NCBI RefSeq assembly: GCF_014841215.1
Contig: NZ_JACYTR010000050.1
Coordinates: 1 to 35,131 of the forward strand
Length of the DNA stretch: 35,131 nucleotides
Direction: 5' to 3'
Origin: Pseudomarimonas arenosa
Lineage (GTDB): Bacteria > Pseudomonadota > Gammaproteobacteria > Xanthomonadales > Xanthomonadaceae
Below are positions 8,748-16,814 of this stretch, piece by piece. The translations under genes were made by a program, and so were the position numbers. The first letter of the stretch is position 1. Each line of letters starts with the position of its first letter. A model generated the notes under the pieces. The model did no database searches. It was not told the origin of the DNA and saw only the letters and a program-made list of their open reading frames with translations.

Positions 8748-9704
8748 ATGAACAGGGCAACCGGCGTCGTCACCCCGTTTTCCACCTTGGAGCAGGCAGC
8801 TGAGGCGGTGGTGCAGCTCATCGCGCCGAGCGCCGATCTCGGCCTGTGGGTGGTGGCCAAGGTTGAGGGCGACAACTGGATTCCGCTGGCCGTGCTTGAC
8901 TCGGCCTACGGTTTTGCCAAAGGCGCAGTGTTTCGCTGGCATGCCACGCCGGGCCTGCACATGGCGGCGGGCGAGGCGCCGCTGGTGGCCGGCAATGTGG
9001 CCGAGGTCGAGGTTTATCAGAACGCCGATCTGCAGCAGCATTTTGAATTCAAGTGCTACGTTGGCCATCCGATCCATGACGGCCGCGGCGAGTTGTTCGG
9101 CACGATCTGCGGCTTTGACCCGCAGCCGCAGTCGATTCCGGTCGAGGCGATGATCGCCCGACTTCATTCGGCTGCACAGGTCATCACCACCCATCTGGCC
9201 CACGAAGAGTTGATTGAAGACACTCGCCGCCGTGCCGAGCGGGCCGAGCTCGAATCGCGCACCGACCCGATGACCGGCGTGCTGAACCGGCGCGGCTGGG
9301 AACTGGCGATGGAGCAGGAGCAGGGGCGTATTGCCCGCACCGGCAGCGCCGCCGCGGTGGTGCTGGTCGATCTCGACGGCCTGAAGCGGCTCAACGATAG
9401 CGAGGGTCATGACGCCGGCGATGCCCTGATCCGCCGTCTGGCACGGGTACTGAGCACGCAGATTCGCTCTCGCGATGTGGTGGCGCGATTGGGCGGCGAT
9501 GAGTTTGCCATGCTGCTCGGCGGCATCGACCACAGCATCGCGGCACAGGTGGTCGAGCGCATTCGCGGCGCACTCGACCGCGCCCGGGTGGCCGCTACCT
9601 TGACCTGGAGTTGGGCGGGCGTGCTGGGCTCGCTGGATGAGGCGCTGGCCGAAGCCGATGCGCTGCTGATTGAACACAAGAAGCGGCATGGCCGCTCGGC
9701 CTGA
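8748..9704 (+). CDS. GAF-GGDEF diguanylate cyclase
   Basis: 318-residue soluble enzyme predicted to make cyclic di-GMP from two GTP. Residues about 8-155 form a GAF-like sensor (the segment YVGHPIHDGRGELFGTICGF is typical), then a helical linker and a GGDEF domain. The active-site motif RLGGDEF is intact (GGDEF at about 249-253), and RSRD five residues before it is a canonical inhibitory I-site, so product feedback is expected. No transmembrane segment is seen. The start is uncertain: ATG 8748 is used here; in-frame GTG 8733 and TTG 8697 are possible, and none has a strong ribosome site. It is followed after 12 bp by a second diguanylate cyclase. Confidence 0.9.
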   Translation: MNRATGVVTPFSTLEQAAEAVVQLIAPSADLGLWVVAKVEGDNWIPLAVLDSAYGFAKGAVFRWHATPGLHMAAGEAPLVAGNVAEVEVYQNADLQQHFEFKCYVGHPIHDGRGELFGTICGFDPQPQSIPVEAMIARLHSAAQVITTHLAHEELIEDTRRRAERAELESRTDPMTGVLNRRGWELAMEQEQGRIARTGSAAAVVLVDLDGLKRLNDSEGHDAGDALIRRLARVLSTQIRSRDVVARLGGDEFAMLLGGIDHSIAAQVVERIRGALDRARVAATLTWSWAGVLGSLDEALAEADALLIEHKKRHGRSA

Positions 9705-9716
9705 GCGAGGTAGACG

Positions 9717-11054
9717 GTGAATTCCGACGTCTGGCGTCAGCGTTACGAAGACCTGGAACAGGAAGGTGAAGCCAAGGCCAAGCAGTTCGAGCGGTTGGAG
9801 TCATTGCTGCGCCGGATCGTCCTGAGACTGTCGTTGGCAGCGCGTGGGCTTAGCGAGCCACTCGATCGGGTGCTTGAGCGCACCAGCGAGGCGATGCGCA
9901 AGAATCACGGTGAGCGCGAATTGGAGCCCTTGCTCAATCAGCTGACCGATGCGGTGGCAAACGCCGACACGCCAGCGGTGAGCAAGGCCAAGACCTCGGT
10001 CGAGCCGCCCAGCAGTGATGAGCTGAAGGCTGCCTTGCACGCCGTGTTGGGCCAGTTGGAACTCGACAGTTCGCTGAGCGAGCGTGTGCAGGAGCTCGGT
10101 AATCGCATCGGCTCCGCGAGCAAGGTTGGCGAAATGGCCAGCGTCTGCACCGAACTGGCCGATGTGCTGTCGGCGCAGCGTGAGCATGTTCGGATCGAGA
10201 AGGCCGACGTGCAGCGTCTGCTGATCCAGGTCGATAGTCAGCTCAACGAGTTCGTCGGATTTCTGCGCGGCGATCGCGCCGAGCGCGAAGCCGCCGCCGT
10301 CAGTCGCGACGAATTGGACCAGCAGATGCAGGGTGAGGTGCGCGAGCTGGCGCAAAGCGTGCGTTCGGCCAGTGACTTGCCGGCCCTGCAGGCCCAGGTC
10401 AGTCAGCGTCTGCGTGCCATGCAGCAGCATCTCACTCAGTTCAAGTCGCGTGAAGTCGAGCGCGCCGAAAATTTCCGCCAGCGTGCCGAACGCATGAGCT
10501 CACGGGTCGAGCAGCTGGAAAGCGAAACCCGCCAGCTGCAGGCCTCGCTGGCCCGGGAACACGCCAACGCGACCACCGATGCCCTCACCGGCGTACCGAA
10601 TCGCTTCGCCTTCAATCAGCGTATCGCGCTGGAGTTCAAGCGCTGGAAGCGCTTTGGTCGACCGTTGAGCCTGGTGTTGTGGGATATCGACCGCTTCAAG
10701 GCGGTCAACGACACCCATGGCCATGCGGCCGGCGACCAGGTGATCAAGGCCTTCGCCAAGAGCTTGAGCGGCAGCGTGCGCGAGACCGATTTCCTGGCCC
10801 GCTACGGCGGCGAGGAGTTCGTCATGTTGCTGATCGACACCCCGGTCGAGATGGCGCTAAAAGTGTGCGAGAAGGTGCGCGAATCGGTCGAGCGCATGGG
10901 CATCAGCAGCGGCGCCGCCATGATTCGCATCACCGCCTCGGCCGGCCTGGCCTGCTTCGCCGCTGGCGACGAACCCGATCAGGTCATCGAGCGTGCCGAT
11001 CAGGCGTTGTACAAGGCCAAGAATGGCGGGCGCAATCGCTGTGAACAGGGCTAG
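9717..11054 (+). CDS. Diguanylate cyclase with long coiled-coil N-terminus
   Basis: 445 residues. The first 280 are highly charged, heptad-like helix without membrane segments, ending in a coiled coil (about 245-280) that should dimerise the catalytic domains. The GGDEF domain follows: DALTGVPNR, the metal-binding DIDRFKAVND, and RYGGEEF (GGEEF at 364-368), with RETD (355-358) as an intact I-site. The GTG start has GAGG 6 nt upstream. The N-terminal style recalls the soluble P. aeruginosa enzyme DgcP, but that is only a resemblance from memory. It forms a two-gene unit with the GAF-GGDEF gene. Its TAG overlaps the convergent serA stop in a shared CTAG. Confidence 0.92.
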   Translation: MNSDVWRQRYEDLEQEGEAKAKQFERLESLLRRIVLRLSLAARGLSEPLDRVLERTSEAMRKNHGERELEPLLNQLTDAVANADTPAVSKAKTSVEPPSSDELKAALHAVLGQLELDSSLSERVQELGNRIGSASKVGEMASVCTELADVLSAQREHVRIEKADVQRLLIQVDSQLNEFVGFLRGDRAEREAAAVSRDELDQQMQGEVRELAQSVRSASDLPALQAQVSQRLRAMQQHLTQFKSREVERAENFRQRAERMSSRVEQLESETRQLQASLAREHANATTDALTGVPNRFAFNQRIALEFKRWKRFGRPLSLVLWDIDRFKAVNDTHGHAAGDQVIKAFAKSLSGSVRETDFLARYGGEEFVMLLIDTPVEMALKVCEKVRESVERMGISSGAAMIRITASAGLACFAAGDEPDQVIERADQALYKAKNGGRNRCEQG

Positions 11055-12286
11055 TACAACACCCGCGTGCGCAAGGTGCCCGGCACCGCTGCCAGCGCCT
11101 CGCGCAGTGCCGTCACCCGTGCCTCGTCGACCTTGACATCGATCACCACGTAGCCGATTTCCGGGTCGGTCTGCAGATACTGACCTTCGATATTGACGTT
11201 CTCGCGTGAAAAGATCTCATTGATCCGCGACAGCATGCCGGGCACGTTCTTGTGAATGTGCAAGAGGCGCAGGGCCGAGGGGTGTTCGGGCAGGGAGGCT
11301 TCGGGGAAATTCACTGCTGACAGCGTGCTGCCGTTGTCGCTGTAGCGAATCAGCTTGGCGGCGACTTCCAGGCCGATATTGTCCTGCGCTTCCAGCGTGC
11401 TGCCGCCGACGTGCGGGGTGAGAATGACGTTGTCCATGCCGAGCAGGGGCGATTCGAAGCGATCGTCGTTGCCCTTCGGTTCGACCGGGAACACATCGAT
11501 CGCCGCGCCAGCCAGGTGTTCAGCGCTGAGGGCCGCAGCCAGGGCATCGATATCGACCACGGTGCCGCGCGCAGCATTGATCAGCACACTGCCGCGTTTC
11601 ATCCTGGCTAGCTGCGCCTGGCCCATCATCATCTGAGTTTGTGGCGTTTCCGGTACATGCAGGGTGACGATGTCGGCGCGCTGCAGCAACTCGTCCAGGC
11701 TGCCGGCGCTGCTGGCATTGCCGAGCGCCAGCTTGGTTTCGATATCGTGATAGATCACCCGCATGCCCAGCGACTCGGCCAGTACCCCGACCTGGGTGCC
11801 GATATGCCCATAGCCGACGATGCCGAGGGTCTTGCCGCGCACCTCAAAGCTGCCGGCGGCCGATTTCGACCAACCACCGCGATGGCATTCGGCATTCTTC
11901 TGCGGGATACGGCGCATCAGCAAAATGGCCTCGGCCACCACCAGTTCGGCAACGCTGCGGGTGTTGGAATAGGGCGCATTGAACACCGGCACGCCGGCTG
12001 CCTTGGCGGCGCTGAGATCGACCTGATTGGTGCCGATGCAGAAGCAGCCTACCGCAATCAGTTTGCGCGCTTCGGCCAGCACCTCTTCGCTCAGTTGGGT
12101 GCGTGAGCGGATGCCGATCAGATGAGCGTCGGCAATGCGCTGTTTCAGCTCAGCCTCTGGCAGCGACTTCTGGTGGTAGTCGATGTGGGTATAGCCGGCA
12201 TTGCGAAAGGCCTCCACCGCGCTCTGGCTGACGCCTTCAAGCAGCAATACACGGATGTCCTGGCGGGGAAAGGAGGTCTTCTTCAT
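11051..12286 (-). CDS. serA: D-3-phosphoglycerate dehydrogenase
   Basis: First committed enzyme of serine biosynthesis, oxidising 3-phosphoglycerate with NAD. Family enzymes can also reduce 2-oxoglutarate to D-2-hydroxyglutarate. The 411 residues agree with the E. coli form (410). Features: N-terminal substrate domain, Rossmann motif GIVGYGHIG, the arginine of NAARGTVVD, the catalytic histidine in LTPHVGGSTLEAQ, and a C-terminal ACT domain (about 335-411) that in relatives binds serine for feedback inhibition. The start is the ATG at 12286 (MKKTSF); a longer frame to 12424 has no support. It is divergent from the FAD-linked dehydrogenase at 12437, which probably disposes of its D-2-hydroxyglutarate. 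Confidence 0.97.
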   Translation of the reverse strand: MKKTSFPRQDIRVLLLEGVSQSAVEAFRNAGYTHIDYHQKSLPEAELKQRIADAHLIGIRSRTQLSEEVLAEARKLIAVGCFCIGTNQVDLSAAKAAGVPVFNAPYSNTRSVAELVVAEAILLMRRIPQKNAECHRGGWSKSAAGSFEVRGKTLGIVGYGHIGTQVGVLAESLGMRVIYHDIETKLALGNASSAGSLDELLQRADIVTLHVPETPQTQMMMGQAQLARMKRGSVLINAARGTVVDIDALAAALSAEHLAGAAIDVFPVEPKGNDDRFESPLLGMDNVILTPHVGGSTLEAQDNIGLEVAAKLIRYSDNGSTLSAVNFPEASLPEHPSALRLLHIHKNVPGMLSRINEIFSRENVNIEGQYLQTDPEIGYVVIDVKVDEARVTALREALAAVPGTLRTRVLY

Positions 12287-12436
12287 GGTGGTGACGGGCG
12301 ATCGTGGGCGAAGGCAGGGCTGCTGACTATGCCAGAACTCGACCGCTCTGGTGCGCCGCAGCATATGGACGATCGGCATAAGGACTGGCAGTCTTGGCGA
12401 GATGGCCACCCACGCCCAAGGCACTCCGAAACGCCC

Positions 12437-13822
12437 ATGAATGGCAATGCTCTCGACGCGCTGCGTCGGCGTCTCCCCGATCTTCGTCTGAAAACCGAGC
12501 CGGCTGATCTTGAGTTCTACGGTCGCGACTGGACCCGGCGCTGGACCCCGGCGCCGCTGGCGATCGCCCTGCCCGGGTCGGTAGAGGAGGTTCAGGGCAT
12601 CATGCGCTGGGCCAGCGAATTCGGGGTTGCCATCGTGCCTTCTGGTGGGCGCACCGGGCTCTCAGGCGGTGCGGTCGCGGCTCACGGCGAGTTGGTGGTC
12701 AGCACCGAACGACTGAACAAAGTGCTGAGTTTCGATCGCATCGACCGCAGCCTCACCGTTGAAGCGGGCATCACGCTGGAAGCGGCGCAGAACGCCGCCC
12801 GTGAGCAGGGCCTGATCTACCCGGTCGATTTTGCCGCGCGCGGTAGTTGTGCGATCGGCGGCACCATCGCCACCAATGCCGGCGGCATCCGGGTGCTGCG
12901 CTACGGCAATACGCGTAACTGGATCGCCGGTCTGAAATTGGTCACGCCACAAGGCGAGCTGCTCGATCTCAATCGCGGCCTGATCAAGAACTCCAGTGGC
13001 TACGACCTGCGCCAGCTGGTGATTGGCGCCGAAGGCACGCTCGGCATCGTAGTGGAAGCCACCCTGCAGCTGACTGATCCGGCGCCTAGGTCAAACGTTA
13101 TGTTGTTGGCGCTGCCGTCGTTTGAAGTGCTGATGGACGTGTTTGCCGTGCTGCGCAGCGCGCTATCGCTATCAGCGTTCGAGTTTTTCACCGATATCGC
13201 GCTCAAGCATGTGCTGGCGCACGGCGCCCAGGCGCCGTTTGCGGAAACTTACCCGTACTACGTGGTCAGCGAGTTTGACTGTGCCGACGACGCGCAGGAG
13301 GCCGCTGTGCTGGCCGCGTTCGAGCAGTTGGCCGAGCAGGGGCAGGTGCTGGATGGGGTTATCAGTTCCAGTGACGCGCAGGCCGCAGCGCTATGGCGCC
13401 TGCGTGAAGGGATCACCGAAAGTCTGGCTCAGTACACGCCCTACAAGAACGATGTCGCCGTGCGGATCAGCGCCATGCCGGCTTTCCTGGCCGAGGCGCA
13501 GAGCCTGCTGGGCGAGGCCTATCCGGATTTCGAAGTGGTCTGGTTTGGCCATATCGGCGATGGCAATCTGCATATCAATGTGCTGAAACCCGGGGATATG
13601 GCGCAGGCCGACTTCGTCGCCGCCTGTGAGCAGGTGACCAAATTGCTGGCTAAGGTGCTGCAAGAGCATGGCGGCAGCATTTCCGCCGAGCACGGCATCG
13701 GCTTGGTCAAGAAGCCCTATCTCGACTGCACTCGCAGTCTCGCCGAGATCGAGTTGATGCGGCAGATCCGGCGTGCGGTGGATCCGGCCGGTCTGATGAA
13801 TCCGGGCAAGGTGTTTGATTAG
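12437..13822 (+). CDS. FAD-linked dehydrogenase, probable D-2-hydroxyglutarate dehydrogenase
   Basis: 461-residue member of the VAO/GlcD flavoprotein family. The N-terminal FAD-binding domain contains PSGGRTGLSGG and the later GGTIATNAGGIRVLRYGNTRNW. The C-terminal domain has the metal/substrate motif HIGDGNLHIN and the terminal SAEHGIG. GlcD, D-lactate dehydrogenase and D2HGDH share these motifs, so sequence alone leaves substrate open. The divergent placement beside serA matches the Pseudomonas arrangement in which this enzyme oxidises D-2-hydroxyglutarate made by SerA, passing electrons to ETF. It starts at ATG 12437 (MNGNAL); the 150-bp spacer from serA should hold both promoters. Confidence 0.9.
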   Translation: MNGNALDALRRRLPDLRLKTEPADLEFYGRDWTRRWTPAPLAIALPGSVEEVQGIMRWASEFGVAIVPSGGRTGLSGGAVAAHGELVVSTERLNKVLSFDRIDRSLTVEAGITLEAAQNAAREQGLIYPVDFAARGSCAIGGTIATNAGGIRVLRYGNTRNWIAGLKLVTPQGELLDLNRGLIKNSSGYDLRQLVIGAEGTLGIVVEATLQLTDPAPRSNVMLLALPSFEVLMDVFAVLRSALSLSAFEFFTDIALKHVLAHGAQAPFAETYPYYVVSEFDCADDAQEAAVLAAFEQLAEQGQVLDGVISSSDAQAAALWRLREGITESLAQYTPYKNDVAVRISAMPAFLAEAQSLLGEAYPDFEVVWFGHIGDGNLHINVLKPGDMAQADFVAACEQVTKLLAKVLQEHGGSISAEHGIGLVKKPYLDCTRSLAEIELMRQIRRAVDPAGLMNPGKVFD

Positions 13823-13992
13823 GCTGGCGGTCCTTGGTGCGTCCAAGAAGCAGTCTATTCACCAAGATCCTTCTTAGAGTGCGTCTTGACGCGCTGCAGG
13901 CCGCCGCAAACCGCCGGCCAATCCTCCACACGTTCGACCCGACCGGCCTTTGAACCGTCTCCACAATTAAAAAGCAATGCTTGCAATGCATT

Positions 13993-14015
13993 GTTACCTT
14001 GCAGTACAAGGTAAC
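13993..14015. promoter_or_regulatory. Perfect palindrome upstream of padR, candidate auto-operator
   Basis: GTTACCTTG (13993-14001) and CAAGGTAAC (14007-14015) form a perfect 9-bp inverted repeat around CAGTA, 21 bp before the PadR start. PadR-family repressors commonly bind such dyads in their own promoters; assignment to this regulator is inference from position. Confidence 0.65.
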
Positions 14016-14036
14016 TCTGTATTGCGAGGAATGGTG

Positions 14037-14420
14037 ATGGCCGCAACCGACGACAGCGGTACCAAGTGGGAAGTGCAGCTGCGCAAGGGCTCATTGGATC
14101 TGGTGATCCTGGCTGCCCTGCGCGGGCGTTGTCTTTACGGGCTTGAGCTGCTGGGGCTGATGCAGGGCTTTGACTCATTCGCCATCAGCGAGGGAACCCT
14201 GTATCCGCTGCTCGATCGCTTGCGTCGCGATGGCGTAGTGGATGCGCACTGGAAGCAAGAGGGCGAAAGTAAGCCGCGTAAGTACTACCAACTGACGCCA
14301 CTCGGAGAGCGCCGGCTCGCCGACTTCACCCAACGTTGGCGCAACGGAGTGGCCGACATCGAACACCTGCTGAGTCACCCAGGCCCTGCGCCGCTCAACC
14401 GGAGAGTGCAAGCGAGATGA
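14037..14420 (+). CDS. PadR-family transcriptional regulator
   Basis: 127 residues. The winged helix-turn-helix is clear: LDLVILAAL, then ISEGTLYPLLDRLRRDGVV and the wing PRKYYQLTPLGERRL, the usual PadR signature. The short C-terminal tail fits the small PadR subclass that dimerises through one helix. The start is ATG 14037 because GAGGA lies 6 nt upstream; ATG 14031 directly abuts that site and earlier ATGs fall inside the palindrome. Its stop overlaps the start of the HAAS protein (ATGA at 14417-14420), a coupling often seen between small PadR regulators and DUF1700/HAAS proteins. It probably represses its own operon. Confidence 0.92.
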   Translation: MAATDDSGTKWEVQLRKGSLDLVILAALRGRCLYGLELLGLMQGFDSFAISEGTLYPLLDRLRRDGVVDAHWKQEGESKPRKYYQLTPLGERRLADFTQRWRNGVADIEHLLSHPGPAPLNRRVQAR

Positions 14421-14971
14421 CCGACCGAGAACTGATCCATGACTACTTGAAATCCCTATCAAGTTACTTGTCTCGACTAGATAAGGCCGATGCCGATGAA
14501 GTCGTACGCGAGATCGAAAGCCACGTGCACGATGCACTTGAGGAGCAGATCGCAAACGGGCAGTCGGCTGACGCAAGGGCCATCCTGGCCGGCTTGGGCA
14601 CCCCGCGCGAATTGGCAAGCCAATACGTTGGTCACATTCTGCAGGGCACGCCACCACCAACCGGTTTTCGAGCCATACAGCGAGTTAAGCAGCAGGCCAC
14701 TCGCGGGCTGTTCTGGGCCACTGCGGTGCTGGGTGCAATCACGAGTGGGGCGCTCGTCCTACTCGCCGCCTACGAACTCTGGGAACCTGCGGCGGTCGGG
14801 CTGTGGTCGAGCGAGGACGGCCGAACGCTGGTGGTAGGTATGGTGTCACCTTCACCGGCGAACAGTCGCGAACTGCTAGGCAACCTCCTTGCGCCGATTG
14901 CACTGGCGGGCGGCATTTCGCTTGCTTGGTTAACCAAGCGATTGCTCGCCGTACTCAAGCCCAAGCGTTGA
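14417..14971 (+). CDS. HAAS/DUF1700-type membrane protein
   Basis: 184 residues. The N-terminal 75 form the helical HAAS/DUF1700 domain (DYLKSLSSYLSRL, EVVREIESHVHDAL, ARAILAGLGTPRELASQY), followed by two predicted membrane helices (about 99-123 and 158-178) joined by a periplasmic loop, with a basic C-terminus. Proteins of this type are regularly encoded with PadR regulators and are thought to sense or transmit membrane stress; the mechanism is not established. It is translationally coupled to padR. An in-frame upstream extension inside padR is rejected as non-coding. Confidence 0.87.
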   Translation: MTDRELIHDYLKSLSSYLSRLDKADADEVVREIESHVHDALEEQIANGQSADARAILAGLGTPRELASQYVGHILQGTPPPTGFRAIQRVKQQATRGLFWATAVLGAITSGALVLLAAYELWEPAAVGLWSSEDGRTLVVGMVSPSPANSRELLGNLLAPIALAGGISLAWLTKRLLAVLKPKR

Positions 14972-15077
14972 GCCAAGGTATTGCTCGACGTTGTGCGAAG
15001 TTCATACATCTTATCCATCCGGTTCGCTGAGCCGTGCCATCGATACGTCAGCGACTGGAATAGCTTGGGAGTAAGCC

Positions 15078-16439
15078 GTGTTTGATCCACGTTCAAAGCA
15101 TGCGAGCAAGGTCAGCGTGAAGCCGCAACTGGGTGGGGAAACTCTTCCCTGCGCCGGACGTAGAGGGTTTCTGGGGGCGACCGTGAAGGCCGGCGCCGTG
15201 GTCACACTGGGACAGCTATTGCAGGGTTTGTCCGGTTGTTCGTCGGCGCCACCGCGGGTGCTGGCTGGGCTGCAAGCCGATCCACACGGAATCTGCGACT
15301 TGCCACCAGGCTTCGATTACCGAGTCATCTCCAAGCACGGCGACCTGATGTCCGATGCCCAGGTCGTACCCGACTACCACGATGGCATGGGTTGTTTTAC
15401 CGGGCCCAGCGGAAACCTGGTGTTAGTAAGGAATCACGAGATATCCACCTACTTTCCGTTCGATCCACCCTCACCAATTCCGGATCTTGCCTACGATCCG
15501 GCGGCCAGTGGCGGCACGACCACGATCTGGCTCAATGATCGGCTGGAGATCGAACAGCACTACCTCAGCCTGACCGGTACGATTCGCAATTGCAGCGGCG
15601 GCAAAACGCCCTGGGGTACCTGGATCAGCAGCGAGGAAGCAGGGCAGGAAGGTTGGATGATGGGCAAGCGCCATGGCTACAACTTTGAGGTGAACCCATT
15701 CCAGCCGCTGCAGCGGGCCGAGCCATTGAAGGCCATGGGGCGCTTCAGTCACGAGGCCATCGCATTCGATCGAAACGGCGCTGTCTATCAGACCGAGGAC
15801 GATTCCAACGGCTGCTTCTATCGTTTCCTGCCGACTGCGCGAAAACAGCTTGCTAAGGGTGGGCGATTGCAGGCATTGAAACTGATCGGTTCGACCTCGC
15901 GGCATACGACTCAGGACGCACTGCAGCCAGGTCAGCGCTACGCCTGCGAATGGGTTGACGTGGATGAGCCCGATCCGGAACAGAACACCGTGCGGCTGCA
16001 GGCTCAAGCTAAGGGGGCGGCGATCTTCGTGCGCGGTGAAGGCGTCGTGGCCCACGCCGATGGCGTCTATTTTGTTTGCAGTGCGGGTGGCGCCGAGGGA
16101 CTCGGTCAGATCTTCAAGTACAGCGAGGAGCCGAACGTAGCACATGGCTGGCTCGAACTGATGTACACCGCACGTGCCGGTGGTTTGCTGATGAAGCCGG
16201 ACCATATCACCATCGCACCTTGGGGAGACCTGGTGCTTTGTGAGGACACAGGCCAGCACACCAACTGCCTGGTTGGGTTGACCGCCGCTGGCAAGGCCTA
16301 TCACATCGCCGCCAATTCGCAGGCCGAATGGTGCGGGGCGACCTTCTCGCCCGATGGTCGAACTTTGTTCGCGAACATTCACAAGAAGCCGGGAATGACG
16401 CTGGCCATTCGTGGCCCTTGGGCGAAGCTGCGTGTTTAG
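15078..16439 (+). CDS. PhoX-like phosphatase (DUF839), exported
   Basis: 453 residues of the PhoX/DUF839 beta-propeller family, Ca/Fe-dependent alkaline phosphatases and related phosphoesterases. Family segments seen: GLQADPHGICDLPPGFDY, VRNHE, TPWGTWISSEEA, SHEAIAFD, VYQTEDDSNGCFYRF and the late DHITIAPWGDLVLCEDT, whose acidic residues bind metal. The N-terminus has a twin-arginine motif (GRRGFLG, Arg28-Arg29), a hydrophobic run and LSGC ending at Cys54, so it may be a Tat-exported lipoprotein. The GTG start has GGGAG 6 nt upstream. It follows the HAAS gene by 106 bp and may have its own promoter. I see no Pho box by eye. Confidence 0.88.
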   Translation: MFDPRSKHASKVSVKPQLGGETLPCAGRRGFLGATVKAGAVVTLGQLLQGLSGCSSAPPRVLAGLQADPHGICDLPPGFDYRVISKHGDLMSDAQVVPDYHDGMGCFTGPSGNLVLVRNHEISTYFPFDPPSPIPDLAYDPAASGGTTTIWLNDRLEIEQHYLSLTGTIRNCSGGKTPWGTWISSEEAGQEGWMMGKRHGYNFEVNPFQPLQRAEPLKAMGRFSHEAIAFDRNGAVYQTEDDSNGCFYRFLPTARKQLAKGGRLQALKLIGSTSRHTTQDALQPGQRYACEWVDVDEPDPEQNTVRLQAQAKGAAIFVRGEGVVAHADGVYFVCSAGGAEGLGQIFKYSEEPNVAHGWLELMYTARAGGLLMKPDHITIAPWGDLVLCEDTGQHTNCLVGLTAAGKAYHIAANSQAEWCGATFSPDGRTLFANIHKKPGMTLAIRGPWAKLRV

Positions 16440-16637
16440 TTGGGTGAAGCTGTGAGAGGTGGGCGTGGCCTGAGATTCCCGCATTGCCTGAGCCGCCGGG
16501 CTTCGCATTGTTCACGTACTACATGTACGATCCTGCTCTTGAAGTCTTGGGGTTTGGAACGCCGGCTTTCGCGTCGGGCACTAGCTAGTAAGCCCGACTG
16601 CGACTAAATGGATGCAGATACCCGGCCCTCACCCCAA
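16440..16637. other. Non-coding stretch after the phoX-like gene
   Basis: I see no gene here. The last 20 bases contain CCCTCACCCC, which looks like one end of the dispersed repeat that follows (its inverse, GGGGTGAGGG, flanks the second copy near 29779-29788). The remainder to 16814 is the repeat and a terminator. Confidence 0.5.
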
Positions 16638-16797
16638 CCCCTACCCAGGAACCTCGCTACGCGAGCTCCCTGGGCAGGCAAAGATCGGCTCCCAAACCCC
16701 TCCCCAGCCCTCCCCGAACATCGGGGAGGGAGTTCCGGGGCGCAAACCCGTGCGGCGAATATCGACGCACATCCGTCTCTCCCACGGGGAGAGGGGC
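16638..16797 (+). repeat. 160-bp dispersed intergenic repeat, copy A
   Basis: Aligns by eye over its whole length with 29617-29774 in the same orientation, including identical blocks such as GGCAGGCAAAGATC-like and GGGGAGGGAGTTCCGGGG. Inner palindromes include CTCCCCGA/TCGGGGAG around ACA. It has no coding frame and resembles a non-autonomous or RNA-structured repeat family. No transposase is present. Confidence 0.75.
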
Positions 16798-16803
16798 TTT
16801 TTT
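16777..16803 (+). terminator. Intrinsic terminator, plus strand
   Basis: CTCTCCC (16777-16783) pairs with GGGAGAG (16787-16793), followed by GGGC and six T (16798-16803). It would end plus-strand transcription from the phoX-like gene before the convergent protease gene. It is built from the right end of repeat copy A. Confidence 0.7.
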
Positions 16804-16814
16804 ATGGCCTCGAA

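Noticed and set aside
12122-12436. N-terminal extension of the D-2-hydroxyglutarate dehydrogenase frame
   Set aside because: It overlaps the 5' end of serA on the other strand; homology begins at MNGNAL (12437).
13833-13866. Inverted repeat CTTGGTG/CACCAAG as a terminator for the dehydrogenase
   Set aside because: Only 7-bp arms with a 20-nt loop and no T-run; too weak to call.
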